From: Onychostoma macrolepis
Lineage: Eukaryota; Chordata; Actinopteri; Cypriniformes; Cyprinidae
DNA: 64,000 nucleotides
Reading direction: 5' to 3'
Assembly (NCBI RefSeq): GCF_012432095.1
Contig: NC_081159.1
Location: forward strand, 11,689,001-11,753,000
Shown here: positions 13,313-25,924 of the stretch, piece after piece
Layout: the number at the start of each line of letters is the position of its first letter
How positions within the stretch are numbered: position 1 is the first letter of the stretch
The notes under the pieces: generated by a model
Database searches by the model: none
Told to the model about the DNA's origin: nothing
The model's input: the letters and a program-made list of their open reading frames with translations, nothing else
Made by a program: the position numbers and the translations under genes

Positions 13313-13370
13313 CTGTTTTGGTTGCCATTTAGCAGGCATTTTTCATCCAAAGTGACTTGAAGCACACTTA
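13313..13370. repeat. SINE/LINE 3'-tail fragment, reversed
   Basis: CCATTTAGCAGGCATTTTTCATCCAAAGTGACTT is the reverse complement of a diverged form of the shared fish retroposon tail, also seen at 50515-50580. The body of the retroposon is absent. Confidence 0.55.
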
Positions 13371-16300
13371 GTGCATAGCCAGCTTTGCCTTTCCCTCAAG
13401 GACACAAAGAAGGAAGTTACCGGATTATTATTACATTGTTACTACTTTGAGCCTCAAATGTTCAAATATTTGATTACTGCCACATTTTTGACAACTGCCT
13501 CTAGAAGTAAACAAATGTTGTTGTTTTTTAAATCCAGGCACTGTGGTACAATTAATTATCAGAATTTTTGTATAATTTATTTTTAATTTATAATGTCACG
13601 ATTATTAATTTTTATCTAATTATTTGCAGTATTGCTAATTGGCTTGATTTGTTGACCAAGTCCCATGTTTTTTAGCAGAACTTAAGAATTAGAATTAGAA
13701 GCGGAATTTTTGAGGTAATTTGTATAATATGTATTTTGTGGTAAATATATAAATCTTTTACTTTTTTAAGTGACATTTGCTTAATTGCGAGGATTAAAAA
13801 AGAGGAAAAATCTCTAGGGTTATGTTACAGCAGGTTCATTTTATGCTTAATATTTACTGTTTATTTTTTGTTTACTGCAACTACCAGTGTGGTAAAAATA
13901 AATTTCTCAGAAAGGTGTTAGACACCTTGACCTTGTATTTACACATCCATGAAAAAAGCTTAATAGCCGAACAATGAACTGAACAGCTAAGCAGTGTTTG
14001 TTGGTAAATACTGATTTCTGATAAAGAAAATGTACCTCTTAAAAAGGTCTGTTACATAAACAAGGGCTGCCTGTATATAGACAAACTTTATAATCTTGTT
14101 TCAAAGATAAACTGTAACCGATGACAAAACAACACATAACAGGTAAGATGATTCAGTGCTGCAGTGCTGTCATTTGTGGAAGTTTTTCCACTGTCTAGTC
14201 ATTAGTCATGTCAGAATTATACTTGAATACTATATTATTAATGTAATATAGTATACTATAGCCTAAATAATACTTTGTAGCCATGTTTTATTTATTTACA
14301 TATTGAATGTATAGAAAGTTATATATTCAATATACTAGTTTATTTAAAAAAATTTTTTTTTAAAAATCATAATTTGTGTCATTTAAATGTAAACAGGCAT
14401 TGCACCCTAAATGAATCATTCCCCTTACATGCATGTCATTTCACTAAACTCATATAGGCCTAAGTATATTTCAACTAAAAATGGATGCCACAAAATATAC
14501 CTCAGCACAGCTTGATATCATTTGGCCTTTTATAGGCCATTTCAAGCACAAATATGAACTCTAGGAAGTCTTAATAATTCCCCAGCGACTGTGCTCCTAT
14601 TGAGGAAAGAGAGTATGTTCTATCATTCCCAAGTACTTTACCATATGTATCCCATTTATGGCTGATGTTCTGTTCATACCATTTTTCATAGCATCAGCAA
14701 AAAAAAAAAAAAAAACAGCTTTTCTCATTGTGCTACACAAATCATGCATTGTTTTTGTTTAAAATGAATAATACGGCACTGCATACAACTGCCTGTCATT
14801 ATTACTTCAGAAACAGCATAGTCATTATCGACTCAATTAACTTGTGAAATTGCCACAAAGCACTGAGTTTGTGTTTTTTTTCTTTCAGTGTTTTGCCTTT
14901 AAACCTCTTATGTGTCTTATCTACCAGCTGACTGAGCACTACAGAACACCACCTGTATTTATCTCTATGTTGTGTTTTCAGCTTTGATCCTGAATTACAT
15001 TTTGCACCCCTACCAGAACCGCTATCAGGGCAATCACGAAAGTAAAGAGAATCGCTGGACACAAAGACAGCTATAACATCCACAAACAACATTACATCAC
15101 ACCACCACACGGCCTCCACCGCTGACCTGCTGCATGAATGGATGTAGAGATCTTCAAAGCCTGTCAAACGTCTGGAGGCATTAATCAGACCTGCAGTGCA
15201 GCAGGTACCTTTACAAGAGCTCACATTCGGCGCTCAAAGCACGAGGTAGAAGAGGAGGGTTCATGACTCGGCCATGGACTTGACAGATGGAGTCGGTCTC
15301 GGTGCACTTCTCGTGTCTGATTGGTCATTTCTTTCTTGAGAAAGTCCCTGCATTCTTTCAGTGGTGGTGTATCTGTCACAGCGACGAAGCATGGCAAAAT
15401 ACTTTGGGATGCAGGTGTTGTTTGCTGCATTTTGGCACATCAGAGAAGTTACCTGAGAAACTGCTGATCAAATGCGAGATTCTGACCATAAGGGATGAAA
15501 ATTCACGCCTCTGTTAACACGATGGAGGCATTTTGATCTTAAACTTTGCTTATTTGAGCGTTTTTAGCAGTGTGAGTGGAAACATAATTTTTGTGTCAGA
15601 ATTGCATTCAATGATGCATGTGATCAATGAAAGTGGTCATCTAACATTACATTATCTCTGTTCTGTATCGTTTCTCTGCTATATTATCGACTCTTATCTG
15701 CACTCTTATACAATGTGGGTTAATGCCCGCATATTTAGACTTTCTAGTGGTCATCTGGGGAAATTCAGCACAATCTTTCCCAACAATCTCGTAGCTTATA
15801 ACAATCTGTAGTTGATGTGATTCCAAAAGATACAGACGCAACTGCAACTGACTCACTTAAGATGTTATCTCGGTACTCTGACTGCTCTAAATCATCACAC
15901 CATCATCGCAACGAGCACCTGTAACGTGACGGGACACATACGCCTACACGTTTCAGCTTAAACAAAGAGTTTATGTGTGACGTGGTTTAGAGCAGTCTAA
16001 ACTGTTTCTCAAGCTGATAAAAACTAAACTGCTTTTGTGCAAAAAATATACAGTCCAGGTAGACACAATAAATGCCGCAGTGGGCCTTTGAAATCCTGCA
16101 CTTTGAGGTGCAGTGTGGGTAAGATGTCACACATTTTGAGAACACATGTTCCGTATGGTTGTGTGATTTGCTTTAGAGGACGTGCACATGAGTGTCAACT
16201 ACCTGCTGTGTGATGGATGGTCTGGTATGTCTACATGTGAAAGATCTGCATTTTATTGATGGCATGATGGGTCCTCTCCCCCTTCCTCAGCAATGTGTCA

Positions 16301-16553
16301 TGAGTATGCATACTTGCACCTTTCTCCTAAGCCCACCCATATTGTCAGAAATACTGAGTAATTCAAAGTTTCACATTTTTTCTTCAGTCACTCTCTTAAT
16401 AGATTATTCTAGCCAATTCTGAGGCATGGAAATCAGCGGTGGATAAGCTGCTTACTAAACTATATACAAACTACTCAATTTGAGTATGTGCATCAACTAC
16501 ATTGATGGGATAGTTCTAACTTGGATTTCCTAACTTGGATGTTTGTAGTTACC
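13371..16553. other. intergenic
   Basis: AT-rich to about 14900, with an A run at 14700-14715. From 14900 to 16430 the sequence is more complex. It contains a 140-codon minus-strand ORF (14802-15224) rich in Ser, Lys and Cys with no domain I recognise; this is treated as incidental. The segment 15230-15480 is the most GC-balanced and a candidate conserved block. Confidence 0.4.
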
Positions 16554-16813
16554 TTTAAAGGGATAGTTCACCCAAAAATGAAAATTCTGTCATCATTTAC
16601 AAACCCTCATGTCATTCCAGTGTCATTCTTCCAGACCACAAATTGAAATATTTTATCAAACGTTGGGAACCAAACAACGTTAGAGTCAATTGATGTCCTG
16701 CATAGACAAAGAAACTAAACACTGAGATATTTCTTCTTTATCAAAATGTATTTTTATTTATCCACAGAAGAAAGTAAGTCATAAAAAGCAGTTTTGGGTG
16801 AGCTATTCCTTTA
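16554..16813. mobile_element. 260-bp foldback MITE flanked by TTAA
   Basis: Begins TTTAAAGGGATAGTTCACCC and ends GGGTGAGCTATTCCTTTAA, inverted copies of the AGGGATAGTTCACCC terminus, with TTAA at both ends, consistent with a TTAA-targeting (piggyBac- or Kolobok-like) origin. Same family as 18964-19775 with a different interior. Confidence 0.8.
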
Positions 16814-18963
16814 AGTAGGTGTAGTCAAATTATTATTAGAAACATTTTTTCCTTCACAAACACAATGAGGGCTGTTGATTAGATAAAACATCTCAAATAG
16901 GATGACAGCTTTAAATTTGAGCAGATAATTACTGGAGGAATTTACTAGAAATAAAGCTAGAATGCATACATCAAAGTCATAGTAATGAACTGCAGCATTT
17001 AATAGATTTTTCACTATAATAAGACAAGCTGAAGTGGTGAATTAGTGAATTCATGAATTTGTTTTCTTAAATAATTGTAAACTCTCCTGAAGTGCCGCAC
17101 CAGAGTTGAATCAAGGAATCATTTTTAATTGGTTAATTTACACACAACTATGCGAAAGGACTGATTCACGTAATGATTTGGACTTTCCAACGCTACATTT
17201 GAGAGCCATTTAGAAGAGCACGTTTGGTTTTACTTTCAGCTTATACAGTATATACCACATAAATAAACTATAGCTATAGCATTTTGTTTGCATTACTTCT
17301 TGTAAAACAGTATCTTAGCTTGTTATTTCAACAGCTTAACTTACTCTAGATGGCTAAGTAACCTACTTTGAGTTGCTCCCCAAAACTGAAAGGTAAGATT
17401 TATTTATTTTTTTTTCTTTAGAGCAGGTGCTCTGCTTTTCCACTAACCAGGTTAATAAAAGACGTCTTCTGTTACTGCAGGAATGAGAAAGACCTGCTGA
17501 AATAATAGCATTGACTTTTGGGTTGGTTGCCACTTTTTTATAGAAAGGTGTATGGATCTTGTAATCTTTATGACTCTTTTGTGTCAAATCTTTGTAAAAC
17601 TGAGCAGTAATAAAGGCCTGTGGACGTATCTAGGCTGTTTGGTTTCATAGGTGTTAAGGGTTGACGAAATGAGCAGGGTGTCTCCGGCACATGAGAGATG
17701 ATATTTTGATGGAGTTCGCATTTGAGGTTGAAGGACCCAAGAGGTGGCTGCAACCTACAGGTTCACTCTGAAAGAGTCAAGTAACCTGTGGCCTCGATCC
17801 AGCATGTCTCCAGGCAGAAACGGCGGCCTCCTCAAGTTACATGGTCTGTGGAGAATACAACAGCCATTTCTCCATTACTAACCACATTCAAAACAGTGCC
17901 GTGTGCGAGTTGGGACATAGACAACTCCATGATAAGTGCCCTGAACCCTAATCCTCCTCATCTTCAGGTGGTCAACACCTCTGAGGAGACCCATCTGTAC
18001 ACACACTCACCTACTGCACTAACTTTGATGAGACCAAGTGAGAATCTAAGAGGTGCCAGTGGATTGGAGATAGAGAGTGAGGATCATCCTCAAGGGAGTG
18101 ATCTGTCTTTCTGTAGAGTCCTGTGAATTTCTTTTTAGTATCAGGTGCATTGTCTTGGGAACCCCAGCTGATGTTCTGAAGTGGAATTAGTTTGAAATTT
18201 CCCACATTAAAAGTGCCAAGGCCAGGTGGCTCACCATTATATGGCCACGCTGTGTAGAACTAAATCGGTTTGCATGTCTTTGGACAGGAATTCTGGAGGC
18301 CATTTGAACACAAGTCATTTTTTACCTCAAACCATGGCTACTTTTAATCAAAAGTGTCAACAGATGCACATTTTTCACTCGTCTGTCTGAAGAACTTGGC
18401 ATGTTTTCTGCTCCTATACAGCACGTTTTATCCCAACAACTGTATTTAAAAAAGAAAGGGTGCTGTAACATACTTTACTTGGTGTAGGAATTGTTATAAA
18501 AGAGATAGTTTTGGCATTGCGGGTTATTTACCTTTTAATAAATCACACGCAGTGTTATAAATCGATCAACATTTCTGTTTCTTCTGTTTCTTCACATGTG
18601 TTTTCGCTCTGCAGCTGATAATCTTCCAGCATGACAAACTTCATAGTTCTGCGATATTCAGATCCAGTGTGCTCTCATTGGCCCATGTGTTCTGACTTGG
18701 TTACAGTAGTTAGATACTTGTGTGGCATGTGACGGCTGCACTTGTTGAAGAGGCTTTCTCAGAAGTCCAGGAAACAGAAGAAGCTGTAGCTGATGCTCAG
18801 GAAATAACATGATGAAGAATGTACATACAGGTCATGACCAAAATAAGACTTTGTTTTTACTGTGTAATGCGATAAGAGGATTTTTAAATAGTTTTGCAAG
18901 CAAATTATGCTAGAGCTTTTCTCAAAATTAACTTTGATTTTCTTAGACATGTTTGTAGTTACC
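16814..18963. other. intergenic with complex block
   Basis: No supported gene. Positions 17600-18260 are GC-balanced and contain a 112-codon plus-strand ORF (17788-18126) without recognisable domain, splice context or partner exons. It could be a conserved block, a non-coding transcript or chance. Confidence 0.35.
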
Positions 18964-19775
18964 TTTAAAGGGATATTTCACCCAAAAATGAAAATTATGT
19001 CATTAATTACTCACCCTCATGTCGTTCCAAACCCGTAAGACCTTCGTTCATCTTCGGAACACAAATTAAGATATTTTTAATGAATTCCGAGAGCTCTCTG
19101 ACCCTCCATAGACAGCAAGGATCCTAACATGATCAAGGCTCAGAAACGTAGCAAGGAGATTGTTAAAATAGTCCATGTGACACCAGTGGTTCAAACGTAA
19201 TTTTATAAAGCTACGAGAATACTTTTTGTGCACAAATAAAATAAAAATAATGACTTTATTCAACAATTCGTCTCCTCCACGTCACCCGGTCGCGCCATTT
19301 TATAAAGTATCACATACGTAAACAACATATGCTGTTGTGTCAGCAGCACGGTACGCGGATACACTGTTTATGTCGTTTATGCTTTGATCTGAATGTAAAC
19401 AACTTATCCATGTACATACCTTGCATAGGTAGTTTACGTATGTAATACTCTCCAAAATGATGCTATAAGGTGACACGGTTACATGGTGACAAGTTGTTAT
19501 TTTTGTTTTCTTTACGCACAAAAAGTATTCTTGTAGCTTCGTAAAATTACGGTTGAACCACTGATGTCACATGGATTATTTTAATGATCTCCTTGCTACA
19601 TTTCTGAGCCTTGATCGTGTAAGGACCCTTGCGGTCTATGCAAGGGTCAGAGAGCTCTCAGATTTCATCAAAAATATCTTAATTTGTGTTCTGAAGATGA
19701 ACGAAGGTCTTACAGGTTTGGAGTGACATGAGGGTGAGTACAGAATTTTCATTTTTGGGTGAACTATCCCTTTAA
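18964..19775. mobile_element. 812-bp foldback DNA element
   Basis: The left arm TTTAAAGGGATATTTCACCC and the right arm GGGTGAACTATCCCTTTAA are inverted copies. The symmetry extends over most of the element (CTTCGTTCATCTTCGGAACACAAATTAAGATATTTTT-type arm at left, its complement near 19670-19730 at right), so single strands would fold into one large hairpin with a loop around 19300-19450. TTAA is present at both ends. No transposase is encoded. Confidence 0.88.
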
Positions 19776-19818
19776 CCAGCTGGTGTCAAGGTGATTTTAG
19801 TGAATAAATGAATATACT

Positions 19819-20822
19819 AGGGTTGGGTAAAAAATATCGATATCTCGATATTAATCGATTCTCATTATTACGGAACGATATCGAAGAATCGATTAGTGTT
19901 TTCAGTTAATGGAAGGAACGTTGAAGGGCACTTCCCATCCAATATATCGCAATAAGCATTGTGCTTTGGTACTTTTAATATGAAACAAAGTTTCAGATTT
20001 CAAATTCTGTCCATTGTATTGCAGTATTAAAATAGATGCCGTTTTGGCGCTGTTTAATGTGGAGTGACAGATCTCTGTAGCGCCTCAGTTCAACAGACGC
20101 GGCAGCGCGTAGGGCACGTGAACCGATCATCTCCTCCACATTAATACCAGTTTCAGCACGAAATAAACACGACTAAACATCCGAAGGTAAGTTAAAAGAA
20201 AGAGTACAACTTTTCAATCCGTATCTTGTCTCATGTAATCGCTCAATCAGTGTTTCAGCCGCGCAAAGACGTCAATATAAAACAATGTCACGTAACGTCA
20301 CATTTACCTCAGAAAAACATATTCGGTGATCATAAACGCACTAGTCAGATAAAGTAAAAAATAAACTGTAAAGAGGAGCATTTTGCTAAATATATGCATC
20401 ATATAACATATTCATTTACTGTTCTTCAATTTTTTATTTATGTTTGAATAAATCCAATTTTTAATTTTATGACTGCCACCATTATGTTCATATTTCAAAA
20501 AAACTAACTGAAGTAGAAATATTATGTAGGCTTATGTAACTTTATTATTTTAAAAACTTCATTAAGCGTAATTTTAACAAATCAGTCAATTTTAACCTTC
20601 AATATTATAGTAATGTAGTACCAACTGACACTCATGAAGGCTATATTTTACAGAATTAGTGAGAGATTTTTTTCCTTGAGAAAATTTGGCATGTACTGTA
20701 CCTGATATAGCTATAATAATCGATATTGAATCGAATCGACTCTAATTGGTAATTGAATTGAATTGCAAGCTTGTGAATGAGAATCGAATCGAATCGTGAA
20801 ATTTGTGTCAAAACCCAGCCCT
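19819..20822. mobile_element. about 1-kb hAT-like deletion derivative
   Basis: Ends AGGGTTGGG and CCCAGCCCT are inverted repeats. Subterminal sequence is packed with ATCGATAT and GAATCGA words at both ends. Flanks AATATACT and AACATATA match at 6 of 8 positions, compatible with a decayed 8-bp duplication. The interior at about 20065-20200 is CpG-rich and ends in CCGAAG followed by a consensus donor GTAAGT (20187), which looks like the promoter and first exon of a lost autonomous parent. No transposase ORF remains. Confidence 0.72.
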
Positions 20823-23800
20823 AACATATAGCATCTACAGTATTTTGTTTAGTTGTGCTTGATTGCCCAGGAGAGCTTGGTCAGATGTCTATGATAATCT
20901 AGAATCTATGATAATCTAGACACTATGATGTCTTCATAATCTAGAAAACTGTGCATCATTTCCGTCACATGACCTTATATTGTATAGAAAACAGCCCACC
21001 ATGTACAGCCGCCTATGATTGAGATACACATGACAAAAGTGTTAAGCAGTGATGACTCTCTGAAAGCTTAACCATGTAATTTTTCAAATTTGTTATAGTT
21101 TATGTTCCTCCGCTATAATGAGCTTTAATTGCATGGAAAATATACTGCAACTTTAAAAAAAAAAAAAAAAAGGCTCAGTGATTCATTTATTCATTTATTT
21201 GCTCAAATATAAATCAAATTAGCTCAGATTCACATATGAATGAAAATAAAAAATGATGATGAGGATGACCTCATTGGTTCTTGTATGTCACATAACTTTA
21301 TGACATTGTGATAAGCGCAACAATAAAGTCCGATGTTATAGATGTGTTGCTGTAATTGAATTTCTATGCAATACCATTCAAAGGGTTCAGTTCAATATAT
21401 TTTTTTAATCCAGCCATTATACATTAAATTAATAAAATTGCCAGTAAAGACATTTATAATGTTACAAAAAATGTATATTTCATATAAATTATGCTCTTTT
21501 GTTCTTTCTATTTATCAAATAATCAAAGTTTCAACAAACATATTAAGCTGCAAACCTGTTTCAGTGTATTTCTGATTTTAAAAATGTGGCCTTTGTAAGC
21601 ATTTTCAAAAAAAAAAAACACTTGTACGTAATGTTGTTCATCATGCAGTGTTCATGTCATTTCAGAAGACTTGAAATAAAAATAAAAAAACAGCTTCTTT
21701 TGTGCTCCATATGAAAAAAATAGTTTAGAATAGCATGAAGGTGAATAAATGATGACAGAATGTTCATTTTAACACTGATGAACATTTTTGCATGACAGTT
21801 GAACGAATAAGAGCAAAAATGCTGACTTTTATATATATAAAAAGAACTGCTCATGTTTTCTAAAATACCTTTCTAAATACCATCCTAAGTGTATTCCAGA
21901 GTCATTATGAAGCTCTTTGAAGGCCAAGACTGTCTGTGCTCTCCAGCCCTGCAGGAAAGGCCTGGCTGACTTTGATACAGCTGGCATACTATCAGACAGG
22001 TAGTTTAGAGAATTTAATGTGGAACAGTTCGCTTTCTATGGCAGTGAACCTGTTGCAAACAGAGGAGAGAAAGAGATGTAAGATGAATCCAGGCAGATCA
22101 CAGAATGGCCTGGGAAAGTCAGCCAAAACATGGGGGAATGGGTTTCATGGATCCATAAACGCTTTGAATTTGTCCGTGTGAACAATTGAAACAAAAGTAC
22201 GACACGCATTTGTAATTTTCTGATTTATTACGGAAACGCTGATGACAAAAGCAGCAGTGTAGCTGTGTCGATTAAGACGTCCATGAAAAATCCTTCTTTC
22301 AAACTAAGGTTTTTTTTTTTTTTCAAATGGCATGAATCACTGTTGTCAATAAGGGGCCAAGCGCCCGTCTCAAGCGCCTAGTCTTACTAATTTCATTCTT
22401 TTTTGAAGATAACGTGCATTTCGCGCTTGTTAGGAAAAGGTAAAAGCCTGGTGTGAGACAGCATCCCTAGAAAAAAAAGAAAGCTGAATGAAAACAAAAA
22501 CACTCCTGCAGGATGTGTGACAGCTCTCACCTCCGAACCCAGCAGTTGCTCGCTGGTTTCAAATCACCCTAACGACCACATAATGACCTCACTTGAGTCA
22601 CCTGCTGCTGTGACCAGGCTTGACCTGGCATCTCTTCTGGAAAAAAATCTGTAGCCTTTTAGAAATGCCTCACAGAAACTATGTGGACTAACATGCCATC
22701 TCAGCTGCTCGTTTTTGAACGTCCAATTGTGTTAAAATAAGTAGTTTGCAGTTTTGTAGTAAACTGATAAGGAACATACAATGGAGCACATCTGAGATGA
22801 GGAATGTTATGGAAAGGAAACTATCTTGCTGGATACATCCTGCCCTGTGAACAAAGGCCTTTGCCAGATGAGACCCCTGGGACCTTTGCACCACTCTTAA
22901 ACACTCAGAACATTTATGCTGCTTTAAATTTCCTTTTACATCTTTCCCTTGATATCTCAGCTCAGGGATATTGTTTTCCAGAGCTGCAGGTCTTTATTTC
23001 GAATGCTCTGAATCACACATGTTTGCCTTTCCTGGTCAAAGTTTCAGCATGGTTTTAGTTATAAACTCAAATAGTCACATTCGACAGATTAACTTTGTAG
23101 TACGATCACTTTCGGTTTGGATCTGAAACCAAGCATATTCTTAGAACAGAATATATATGTTGTGTCATGTGATGTTTATTTGGCATTGACAAATGTACTT
23201 TAATGTATACTTGAATGTCATCTGAGGTGTTGTTTCTTTTATATTTTACACCATAACATATGGTTTGAAAATACGCATTACCTCTTCAGTGAACATTCAG
23301 TGAACATTTGGAATTAGGAAGCTCGGGCCATTGTGCCAATTCCCATGAAATCTCTCGATATTTCTTTCAGTCGTTCTCCATTCGAAATTAGTCGTGGTCA
23401 GGCTGATCAAAGGCCTCGGGCGGCCGGTTGCATGTGAACCAGCATCTCTCGTGATGACATCCGCAAACCAGAATGAAATATGAAATATCAAGTTTCCACG
23501 GATGCATGGACTTGTAAAGAAAAAAAGCGAAAGAATTGGGGGATTTTCACACCGATAATGTGAAACATTTGGTGCATGTTGTTGGCCTCTGAAGAGGAAA
23601 ATCCAGAGCCAGAAGCGGTCTGGCAGTAAAACAGAAGCAAGTCAAATGCTAAAACAACAGCAGTCATTGAGAATCACTGATTTAGATGTCATTATAGCGT
23701 CTTCCTACACAAGATAGCTGGGCTCTCATGGAAGACTAGAATGATTTGTGCACTCAGGCATAGCATGGCGTGGCTTACCATGAACAAAACAAAACAGACC

Positions 23801-25239
23801 TGTTCTTACTTGTGTTCCACTTTTTATATCACAATATGTTGCCAGAAAAATAACAACTTTTTGCAGCTGCAATGAATATTTTGGTTAATATAAAATGGCC
23901 TTCTGCACGTTTTGCCATCAGACATATGGAAACCCATTCTCTCAGACTGAAAAATGAAGCATGTAATTGAATTTAAAAAAAGTTACACTGTAAGATATAA
24001 AATTGCAATTTCAAGAAATTAGGTCAGTTTAATACCTTTTTAATTCAGACAAAAGCAAATATGAAGTGATATATATGGCATATGTAAAAAGGGTCAGATC
24101 ATTGTCATTTTTTCTTTTATGGTTATAAGTTAATCGTATGTCAACAGGACTAAGATTATAAAGTATGACTAAGACTCAGAACTAAAGATCGCACACTTCA
24201 CACTTCAAAAATTGGATTAGATGGCTTTCACTGTGTAAATCGCTCTCTTAAAATAAATACAAGGAGTATCATCTACCAGTAGTTTACTTTCAGTCATTTC
24301 GTGTTAAAGTACTTCTGCTGCATTGTAAGACACATCTGAGGCCAGAGCCGGGCAGAGCTGAGGTTTGCACAAATTTGTTTATCTGAACCAAATGACTCAC
24401 TTCATCCTGCTGCTTCATTTGGAGGTAAATGCGGTATAGAATTACCCTATGGCCACTCACTCCATCTTTTGTACAAAGGCTGATTCAAACAGACCGGTAA
24501 GAGAGAGTGAAAGGCTGTGGAACAGAGCGTCATCCCTCACTTCAGGCTTCCCCGCCCATCAGATGTTCCCCTGCAGCTCCGAATGAAGTAGCAGACTTTG
24601 TAACAAACAGCGTTGTCTGAGACAGGTGCAGGTGGCAATCACAGTCTTAACGACCAAACGTATGGCCTCCTACCAAGCTGTATAAGCAAATAAACAGAGG
24701 GCGGCTTCAAGTGGACGGATGTGTAACTTCTGCTTGACGGCGGGCAAAGTGTAACAGAAGCCAAACGACGCTTTATCTGTTTAGCAGACGCACCCCACTC
24801 CAAAGTGTGGAAGCCATTGCCAGTGCAAAAGGCCACCGGCAGGGATACAGTGTGTTTTTAATTGCCCTCTATGCTTTCTCCATGTGTCGAGGCCACATCT
24901 AATCCAAACAAGTGAGTGTGAGGGGTTTTTGTGAGGTAGATTAAAGGTGTCTGTGGTCTGTGTTAAAAAATCTTAGCTAGCCTGTCCAGTCACCATCTTA
25001 ACAGGCTGCACACATGGGAGTCAACAGTACAAAGAAGCACATAAATCTCCAAAGCGCCTTTGTCAGTTTTACACCCAAATTAAGGATATAATGGATGGAG
25101 GTGGGGAATGTTTCCCATTGAGATCAAGTCACTGACCTTCTACATCCGAGTCTTAGCATTTGTTTCTGTCACTGTGTTCCTCAAAACTGACAGGGATTGT
25201 GTGGAAACGCACCAAGAATAAAGTTTTTGATCATTTGAT
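20823..25239. other. intergenic with complex blocks
   Basis: No supported gene. A short tandem duplication (TCTATGATAATCTAGA, about 20888-20921) lies just after the hAT-like element. Complex, GC-balanced blocks at 21880-22200, 22330-23060, 23290-23780 and 24290-25100 are candidate conserved non-coding sequence. A truncated MITE end is at 21660-21772. Confidence 0.4.
21660..21772. repeat. truncated MITE right end
   Basis: GTGCTCCATATG...AGGTGAATAAATGATGACAGAATGTTCATTTT resembles the subterminal region of the AGGGATAGTTCACCC family, with the terminal bases lost. Confidence 0.5.
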
Positions 25240-25675
25240 ACACTGTTCAAAAGTTTGGTGCTGATAACATTTTTATGTTTTTGAAAGAAGTCTCTTATGC
25301 TCCCCAAATCTGCATTTATTTGATGAAAAATGCAGTATAGCAAAAATACTGTTAAATATTATTACAATTTTAAAAATCTGTTTTTAATATTTTAATGTTT
25401 TAAAATGTAATTTTATTCATGCAAGCTGAATTTTCAGCAGTCATTACTCCGTTCAGAAATCATTCTAATATGCTGTTTTGCTGCTCCAAACAGTTGCTGC
25501 TTAATATTTTTGCATTATTTTTTCATGATTATTTGATGAAAAGAAATTCAAAGGAACAGCATTTATTTGAAATAGAAATCTTTTGTAACATTATAAATGT
25601 CTTTACTGTCACTTTTGATCAATTTAATGCATCCTTGCTGAATAAAAGTATTAATTTATTTTAAATGGTAGTGTG
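25240..25675. repeat. dispersed fish repeat ('CACTGTTCAAAAGTTTGG' family)
   Basis: Starts ACACTGTTCAAAAGTTTGG and contains the landmark phrases CTGAATTTTCAGCAG, TGACTGTCACTTTTGATCAA-like text and CATCCTTGCTGAATAAAAG. Same family as 43303-43680 (opposite strand) and 46040-46330. I recognise it as an abundant cyprinid repeat but cannot assign the superfamily from termini here. Confidence 0.75.
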
Positions 25676-25701
25676 TATGTATTTATTTTATTACTATTTT
25701 A

Positions 25702-25916
25702 GGTTCAACTTTATTGTAAGGTGTGCTTGTTACAGTGTAATTGTACATTTAAGTACTGAGTAATATTAATTAACTACATGTAGGCTAATATATGGTTAGG
25801 GTTAGGATTAGGGTTTGGCTTAGGGTTACTTGAATGTAATTGTGCATCATTTATTGTTATTACAATAGTAAGTACATGAAACATGTAACAAGGACACCTT
25901 AAAATAAAGTGTTACC
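25702..25916. mobile_element. 215-bp hAT-like MITE with perfect 8-bp TSD
   Basis: Inverted ends GGTTCAACTTTATTGTAAGG and CCTTAAAATAAAGTGTTACC, with telomere-like TTAGGGTTAGG words inside. It is flanked by CTATTTTA on both sides (25694-25701 and 25917-25924). Confidence 0.88.
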
Positions 25917-25924
25917 CTATTTTA

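Noticed and set aside
14802..15224. 140-codon minus-strand ORF as a gene
   Set aside because: No recognisable domain, no splice or promoter context, and a composition expected by chance for one ORF of this length in 64 kb.
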